Below are positions 57,336 through 64,000 of a DNA stretch of 64,000 nt, in pieces; the first letter of the stretch is position 1, and each line of letters begins with the position of its first letter. The translations under genes were made by a program, and so were the position numbers. The DNA lies in the NCBI GenBank assembly GCA_014529385.2, contig CM043962.1, positions 40,340,598 through 40,404,597 of the forward strand. Direction: 5' to 3'. The notes under the pieces were generated by a model, which made no database searches, was not told where the DNA came from, and worked only from the letters and a program-made list of their open reading frames with translations. The DNA is from Adiantum capillus-veneris (Eukaryota; Streptophyta; Polypodiopsida; Polypodiales; Pteridaceae).

Positions 57336-58396
57336 TACCATACACGCGCACAGAGTGCTGCTTTGATGCCTTGATGCGCTCTAAAAAATCACCACTCTAC
57401 TCCTATGGGAGCAAGGACTTAGACTCTTAACAAATGAGACCGGAGGAAGGATGCATTTTGAAGAATAGAAACAACCAAAAAGAGTTTAAAATTTACACTC
57501 TGTCAACTCTGACTCGGCAAGTAAATTCGAGTGAATCAGATGAGCAGTTGCTGACGCGCAGGGTCAACTGGGTAGACTTTGACAAAAGCACCACACTGCT
57601 TTGTAGAGTGTGTAGCGAATTAAAGGCATGTGTGGATGAATTCCAATACCGGATCAAGGAATTTGATGCATGGGCACAATTTGTTGCCAATTGAAGGTGA
57701 AGCTATGGCAGCAAGTCGTGGGGCCACTCGAGTGTAGTGCAAAGCTAAGTTCAACACAGATTGGAGCACAAGTGATGAGGGTTCTTGAGTGGCAAGTTGC
57801 AGGGGATCTTTGCCACATTTGCTCACCAATTCTTGCTACTCTTTGTACCCACTAATGTCCACAGTCAAAGTCTTCAGTATTGACAAATGAGGGAGGTCAC
57901 CTCCAGAGTCCAACCAACCGGCTTAGAGAGGTCCTTTGTCTTGAAGGCCACACACCCACACACTGAGGGAACCCACACACACTTAATCAGAAAGTCAATA
58001 TATTGAACAACCAACTGAAAGCTAAAAAATAAAGGACTTTGGAGAGCTTATTGGAGGGGCCAAATGAGATGCGCTTTAAGCATTGGAGAGCTCTATAGAA
58101 CATCATTGTGCAGTACTTCAGACACACACAAGTCGCACAAAGCAATGGTGCCTATAATGAGAGTAATGTGGCCACGCAACAAGCTGAAATGAACACAAAA
58201 ATGGCACAAAAATTGAAATTACCCACACACACACAAGATTATTAGAACGCCAATAATCACGAACCAATTAATTAGGAAGGGTAGTGGCTCATTTGTATTT
58301 CCAAGAGCGTGCCCAAACCTAATCAATGATATTAGTGATTAGGACAAGAGATAATGCGGATCTTGATGGTGATTAGGAAGTGCTAATCACCTATTG
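57336..58396. other. Unassigned region with one small frame
   Basis: The frame 57434-57694 (86 codons, containing LLCRVCSELKACVDEFQ) has no recognisable domain and may be chance. CACACA-rich patches occur near 57950, 58125 and 58220. Confidence 0.4.
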
Positions 58397-58408
58397 GGTC
58401 TGATACCA
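58397..58408 (-). other. Primer-binding site of a minus-strand LTR element
   Basis: The plus strand GGTCTGATACCA gives TGGTATCAGACC on the minus strand, 11 of 12 matching the initiator-Met site. A TGGGAATCG edge follows within ten bases (about 58415), so an LTR should extend to the right. Confidence 0.6.
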
Positions 58409-58539
58409 CTTCTTGGGAATCGTGTTGTAAGATCCCCAGTTATTGGGTCTCGTTTAAAAATAAGAAAATTTGCTTTCAGTATCTATTTTGTCAAGTTTTG
58501 ACTTAAAAAATGCTTGATTGGCAGTATTGGAAGGTTTTA

Positions 58540-58910
58540 AAGTAAAAAGCAAGGCCGTTTCCATGTTCCAGTAGGTTAGACAGACATTTGATTCAGTTTT
58601 GGCAAAATTTGTTACTTTTAGCTTTTTCATGCTTTTAGGTACTTTTTTGCAAAAAGCAAGGTCGGATGCTTGATCTACGTGTTCCAGGGAAGCTATGGTT
58701 CAATTTTGCAAAAATCTGCTTTTTGAGTGCTTTTCACACTATTTTTAACTTTTCATGATTATTTATTCTTTTTAGTGAAAAGCCCGCTTTCTTATTCCAG
58801 TGGACGAGGGCAACCCGTGGTTCAATTTAAGAAAATTTTCCTTTTTATGCTATTTTTAGCTTTTTGTGCTTTTCGGAGTTTTTGAAAAGAAACGTGCTTT
58901 TTATGATGAC
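58540..58910. repeat. Degenerate tandem repeat, three units of about 100-130 bp
   Basis: Each unit has AAAAAGCAAGG or GAAAAGCCCG, then a TTCCAG phrase, then GGTTCAATTTT or similar, then CTATTTTTAGC or similar. Units begin near 58550, 58650 and 58780. Confidence 0.7.
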
Positions 58911-59296
58911 CTAAACATAAAAATATTAATTTTAGTCTCCATCGGATTTAAAAATGGTCACCCGGAGAAAAAACGGGACCAAACGGGATTTTTATGGGAC
59001 TTATGTTTATGAAAAGCAGTACCGTAAATACGCTGGGCACTACGGGAAAGTCATAATTATATCGGGAAATTAAGGTGTGGCATAGTCTAGCTAAGGTTTC
59101 CATTACTTGGCAGATACTGTCCAATTGGCCAATTTTAATGTGAAAATTGGATGGTAAGTGGGAGAGTTGACTACCAAAAGCTGTGCCATGTTTTTAGAAA
59201 AGACTGAAATTTTTTCCCAAAATCTTGCAGCTAATCCTGGCTGAGAGGTAGCGCTACCTTCTGGCTTGGGGGTTACTCCAACCTGCTGCACTTGCC

Positions 59297-59610
59297 TATA
59301 AAATGCCGATTAGTGCTCAGTTTTCAGTGCCGTCTGTTGTGTCTACTATCGCAAGGCTATATGTATCTATTATACGTAGTGGTGCAAGCTGCTCTTCATC
59401 ACCATCTCCATAAGGTCTTTTCTCAAGAAGAAGAAGAAGAAGAAGGATACTCTCTCTCTACTTGCTTACTATCTCCTCTCTCGTTTCATGGTGTACGCGC
59501 TCTCTGAAATCTTTTGTGGTGAATACTTCTACGTAGCTCTCATCACCACTCTCTTGCGGAAAAGGAAGAAGCGTTTAGATAGCCCCTAATCAATTTTAAA
59601 GCACGGTGAG
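59297..59610 (+). promoter_or_regulatory. Promoter-like region with TATA box and donor-like site
   Basis: TATAAAA at 59297-59303 is followed 30 bases on by a pyrimidine-rich stretch, an AAG run (59428-59447) and CACG/GTGAGA at about 59606. It could be an LTR R/U5 region or the first non-coding exon of a gene. No coding sequence follows. Confidence 0.35.
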
Positions 59611-59619
59611 AAACTCTAA

Positions 59620-61150
59620 ACTCCATAGCCATCATCTCTCTCTCTATGTCATTTTTCTGAGTAGTCACCCTCTCGATGATTGTTTTTTCGTATACGAGTA
59701 CATGTATGGATTAACCGAGTACATACGAAGTTGCCCCATAACTATTTCTTCATGTTTAACACGCTGATTTATGCACATGATGCGTTTATGATCATGTGCG
59801 TGCATAAAATCGCTTTTCATTTCACGTCATAGAGGCACTAGGAACATTGTTTTGGTCATAAATCATAAACCGTTATGAATCCTCCCAAGCCCTTTATACC
59901 AGAGATAAGACACATCAGTTAGAACATTTTATCTCTTTGCTGTCATATGAAAAACACGCATGAGCTAAGAGATATGGTCAAAAAATAGCTTGCTGCCCAC
60001 TGCACTTACCAATGTTTTTGACTCCAGGCGCTCGGGTTCATGGAGGGACGCGAAGCGGCCTCAGTTTATGTCTGGCTTAGGTAGGTTGGAAGTGTTCTAG
60101 CTCGCTCTTGATGAAATGAAATTCTCTATCCGTAGTAGAGCAGATGTGGATGGGTGGACTAGTCAATCCCTACACAAGGTCCGGTGCTTTGCTAGTTATT
60201 TTTTCATAAACTTTTTGATGTTATGGTATACCCAGTTTTTGTCAATGCATTAATACATGGTTGCCTATTTCATTTAGACGGGGCATTTAAAGATTCTCTG
60301 TTGTCATTTTCTCATGTCTCTGTGCACTCTATTTCACCCTCCACTATATTCTCTCTCTCTCTCTCTTCGCGCAACGCGGTGGACATATGTATTCCCTCTC
60401 CACAATGTTATATTTTTTCTTGAGTACACTTCATTCATAACACCCATTCAGGGGTAGCACTAGTCGCTAGGTACCTCTGAATGCAGTCCAATTCATGGCC
60501 TTAACTCCATGCTTGGTCGGGCGTTGAGAAATCCTCCCCTATGCAAATGCTTCCGCAACTATGATGTATATTGAAAATTGTATAAAAATGTAAATTGTAT
60601 AATTTGTGCATAGACCCCCAGGGAGGGGTATCTTTGTTCCCTGATCGCCAATGGTGCAACGTCAAACTACGATGGATGTAGCCTTAGCTTAGCCATGGCA
60701 TTAGGGTTAGATTTAAAGTGATTAAGATTAGGATTAGGCTATAGCTTAGGGAAAGAGCATAAGGATAAATTATAAACACAAATGACAGAATTGAAAAGTG
60801 TAAAAATTTCATTCAAAAACAGCCTCTAAAGTAGACTTGGTGCTTTACAATTATTGGCTAGAGAAGTTGCACACTCTTGCTATTGGACCATGTCATCATT
60901 TATCTTTCCTAGGTGGCTAGAGGGGTTTCCCACATGCTGCCACAAGTTGGGCTTACCCTAACACTCCCTCTGCTACCCCGTCTACTATAAGTGTTGCCAG
61001 ATTCTAAGCTACCCAATCCCAATTTGCCATATCTGCTTGCTTTTTATTGTCATGTGCAACGGCCTTTGTGGAGACCATTTTTGGCAACATTCTAATTTCT
61101 TGAATCCTTCTTTGAAAGTCTTGCATTTTTGGCCCCCTTTTCCATGGGTA
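59620..61150. other. No gene seen
   Basis: A short CT run at 60352-60365 and AT-rich sequence. The minus frame 61207-61004 has no recognised domain. Confidence 0.4.
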
Positions 61151-62595
61151 CTTTGAAGCTTTAAACTCTTTGATAAGAGATTCTTCCCACATGCAACCTG
61201 AAGTCAAACTTTTGAAAGTTTTTAAGGGAAGGAATTATGGGATGCTTAGCTTAGGATGGCAAGAGTGCCTTGAAAAGCTCATGCACTTGAATATGATAGA
61301 GGGCAATAGTGTCACTTCACACTTAAATGATTCAATAGATTGTTTATGCAGTTTACATCTAAGGGACTCAATTTGGATGATGAAATGAAAGCTATTTCTT
61401 GTTATGTTCTTTGCCTTCATTGTGGGACACGTTTAAGACTATCATTAGTAGCTTTGTCCCTAAGGGTAAGAATTTTCTCAGTGATGTTAGTAGTGCTTTG
61501 CTCAAGAAAGAGATTAGACATTTGTTAGTCTCTGGATGCTAGTGGGCATGGTGATGCATGCATGGTTAGTGATGGTCATCCCATACAAAGAGGTCACAAT
61601 TGCAGTCTTTTGCTCATAGGATCACAAGCATGCTCATAGCAAGAGTCATGGACGTGTCTACAAAATGTAGAATGCTATCATTGCCACAAGAAAGGCAATG
61701 TAAAGAAATATTGTTTTTTTTTTTGCAATGTGAAAAGGTTAAGTCATTTTCAACTCTAAATCCTCCAAAGAGCACTGTGAAGATTGAGGATCTCAATGTA
61801 GTTAAGTATCCACTAGCTAAGGTTGTTCCTAATGTGCCAAAGCCATCAGCCTGTCTTGATATTTACTACTGACTTGAGTCCAAATGCATTATTGGCTCTT
61901 GATGAGTGTTATGCATAGAACTGGATCATTGACTCAGGTTGCCAATTTCCATGTTACTCCCCATAGAGAATGGTTCTCTAGTTATGCACACATGCATGGT
62001 TTGGTCAAGATTAATGACTCATATGAGCTTGACATTTGTGGAATTCAGGATGTGTAATTATGTATGCATAATGGCACTAAGTTTATGCTTTGAGGTGTTA
62101 GATATGTGTCAAAGTTTACTAAGAGCTCAATTGATCAACTTGATAATTTTGGCTATACTATAGTTTTGGGCAATTGTTCCTGCATGATTTGCAAGGGAGA
62201 TTTGGTTATATTGAAGGGCCAAAATTCAAGCTCATTTTACTCTATGTATGTCTCTTTAATGAAAGAGAATTCCATTTATGTTGTCAAGATGCCTTCTACT
62301 AAGTTGTGGCATAGCAAGCTTTGTCATATGAGTCAAAAAGTAATGAAACAACTTCAACATTTGGGCTACGTACTTGTCTTAAACTATTCTGATTTTAGCT
62401 TGTGTGAGCATTGCATTTATTGCAAATAGACTAGAGGTACTCTGCCACATAATCAAGAGTTAGGGAATCCCCTAGACTTGGTACATAGTTATTTATGTGG
62501 GCCTAGACCGCATAAATCTCTAGGGAGGCATTATATTTCCTGAGCACACGGATGCAAACTATGTAGGTTGTGTAGAGAGCCAGAGATCCACATCT
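61150..62595 (+). pseudogene. Copia element J: Gag, protease and integrase start, joined by deletion to RNase H
   Basis: Across several frames the order is: Gag MIEGNSVTSHLNDFNRLF (about 61295), then TIISSFVPKGKNFLSDVSS (61440), knuckle YHCHKKGNVKKYC (about 61678), protease NWIIDSG (GACTCAGGT at 61931), then GAG-pre-integrase LWHSKLCHMSQKVMKQLQ (62308), then the integrase start GNPLDLVHSYLCGP (62466). At about 62536 the sequence jumps to HTDANYVGCVESQRSTS, the RNase H block of copia. Roughly 2 kb or more of integrase core and RT are missing. The RNase H is cut by the LTR at 62596. Confidence 0.8.
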
Positions 62596-62815
62596 TGTTG
62601 GGGTAAAGGCCGTCTGTCTCTTAATTTGTCCAAATGCATGCAAGGCGCTTGACCACCCATCACATATACACACCTTATGTTTTAGTAGTAGATACAAGAA
62701 TAAGGGACTCTCTCACATTATTTGATTGAGTTTCTCCACTCACATCCTGTGTCTCATGCTCCTCCCTCACACTCCCCATGCACCGTGCACCACTTTCACA
62801 CCCAATGCGCTTACA
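62596..62815 (+). repeat. Copia 5' LTR (220 bp), element P
   Basis: It runs from TGTTGGGGTAAAGGCC to CGCTTACA. Same family as the LTR at 13634. It lies inside the RNase H of element J. Confidence 0.85.
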
Positions 62816-62817
62816 TG

Positions 62818-62829
62818 TGGTATCAAAGC
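62818..62829 (+). other. Primer-binding site of element P
   Basis: TGGTATCAAAGC, two bases after the LTR. Confidence 0.85.
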
Positions 62830-63451
62830 CTCAATTTGTGGCACAATGGTGATTGTGATCTCCTCTCAAAGCTTGCAGAAGCTTCAAGAGAAGCTAAGGT
62901 TTAGTACCTTAGCACACAACAAGAGTATTGAAAACAGGAGGAGGAAATCCATAGTTATTGATCTATGAGAAATCAAAACGTCAGTAAAGGTATTGGGAGC
63001 ATTAAACCAAAGGCAACGTTGGATATAGGCTGAGGCTTCTATCGAGTTGAGAAAAAAGTTTAAGGGGTAGTGCTAGAGCTTGCAGTCAAGCAAGGTGTTC
63101 AAGGCATGACTTGAAATTTTAGTTGGCCTTGGACAACAGCATAAAAACATAACACTAGTGGGTTTTGAGTTTTATGCATTGCTACAATAAGCCAAGAGCA
63201 AAAGAGAGATGGCATTGGTGATTTTGTTTTGTAGCACAACTAAAAAGCATATAGGAAGGTGTGGTTGTGGGTGTGTGCACGTACACGCTACCAACACACA
63301 AACACACAATCAAAAGGCAATGTGAAAGTTGTACGGTTGTGTGTGTGTGCAAGGACAAAGGGGTAGCACAGCAAGGAAGAGCTTTCTTTTTTATCCTTGG
63401 GCTGATTTGAAGGTAGATTTTGTGAGCTTGAGCATATGTAAGTGGCCCGAG
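62830..63451 (+). other. Leader of element P, no gene seen
   Basis: No Gag motif is visible. GT/CA-rich patches lie at 63260-63350. It is cut at 63452 by a second LTR. Confidence 0.5.
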
Positions 63452-63536
63452 TGTTAGGAAATATGATGTAGCTAAATAGATATTTGAGTAGATTACTTAA
63501 TGTAGAGAGATAGATTTTTCACACACGAGATTATAG

Positions 63537-63617
<81 letters not shown>

Positions 63618-64000
63618 CACGATATACGTGGTTCACCCAATGTGGGCTACGTCCACGGGAAAGCAACCACTCAATGGCTTTAGTACTTCAAAAGAAGAAG
63701 TAGTTTACAAAGGGATTATACCCTTAATAGAGTTCCCACCTTGCTTCACACTCACCACCTCACACTCACCTTGTTGAATCAACTTCACACTATGAAATGT
63801 GTGTAGAAATGGCCTCCTTTTATAGGCCAAAAGGGCTGACCTCTCTCATGAGAGGCAACCATGTGTAGCCGCCCTTGTGTAGATAAGTCCAAATCGGACC
63901 CTCCAATATGCCCATGTGTGGCCGCCCTTGAGAAGACAAGTCTGCTTTTGAATTCCGTTACCGGCCATTGACTACTAGCCACCGGCCAACCGACCGATCG
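63452..64000 (-). repeat. Copia-type LTR in minus orientation, running off the window
   Basis: TGTTAGGAAATATG at 63452 is the complement of an LTR end. A minus-strand TATA box (TATAAAAGG) lies at about 63815-63824. TACGTGGTTCACCCAATGTG at 63629 is a phrase I associate with plant copia LTRs. No primer site lies to the left, so this is a 3' or solo LTR. Confidence 0.6.
63541..63613. repeat. (GA)n microsatellite inside the last LTR
   Basis: About 36 GA units. Confidence 0.95.

Noticed and set aside
57434-57694. 86-codon frame with LLCRVCSELKAC as a zinc-binding protein
   Set aside because: Only one Cys pair is present, nothing conserved surrounds it, and the length is within chance for this window.

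Overview
The window is nuclear DNA from a land plant, most likely a seed plant. Plant LTR-retrotransposon families of both superfamilies, primer sites for initiator-Met tRNA, plant-type MULE transposase remains, a plant-style short intron and very long (GA)n and (CA)n tracts all point that way. I cannot name the species. There is no bacterial or organellar operon, no rRNA or tRNA gene and no CRISPR array. Almost everything recognisable is mobile DNA in several layers of decay. The only candidate host coding pieces are an NTF2-like open reading frame (28215 to 27751, minus strand) and an unassigned exon-like frame (22336 to 22100, minus strand).

Layout. 1-15887 is a nest of LTR elements. A minus-strand non-autonomous element C (5223-10664, perfect 5-bp target duplication) sits in the 3' LTR of a plus-strand chromodomain Ty3/gypsy element A (1-5217 and 10670-12125). 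A appears to sit in a plus-strand copia remnant D (12126-13857, also hit by an 8-bp-TSD MITE at 13009-13256), and D abuts a minus-strand copia E (13858-15887). 15888-23636 is mostly unassigned sequence holding a tRNA-type SINE, a 204-bp tandem duplication with a 20-bp palindrome, a LINE 3' remnant and the exon-like frame. A copia 5' end lies at 23637-24290. The NTF2-like frame at 27751-28215 is flanked by a 38-bp direct repeat.

Three diverged copies of one MULE-like transposase family lie at 29100-30770 (minus), 40112-42374 (plus, one in-frame intron, decayed SWIM finger) and 46123-47149 (minus). Gypsy element B (32401-37655), a sibling of A with its 5' LTR, interrupts the RNase H tail of a minus-strand copia F. 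47150-50213 is a copia K with a tandem LTR-internal-LTR-internal order. 50214-51070 is an A/B-type LTR in minus orientation. 51073-55405 is a different gypsy element, H.

H is the most unusual item. Its integrase is followed, in the same frame, by a retropepsin-like domain, then by a frame with four W-(V/I)-x-K motifs, then by an acidic frame. Two PPT-plus-TG candidates for its 3' LTR follow, 2 kb apart. 56794-61150 carries LTR-like promoters and degenerate repeats. 61150-62595 is a copia J whose integrase is joined to its RNase H by an internal deletion. A further copia 5' LTR (62596-62815) and a minus-strand LTR running off the end (63452-64000) close the window.

Nearly all transposon reading frames carry stops or frameshifts. 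The genes therefore do not act as a pathway. The window records successive insertions, with GA, CT and CA microsatellites carried inside the LTRs.
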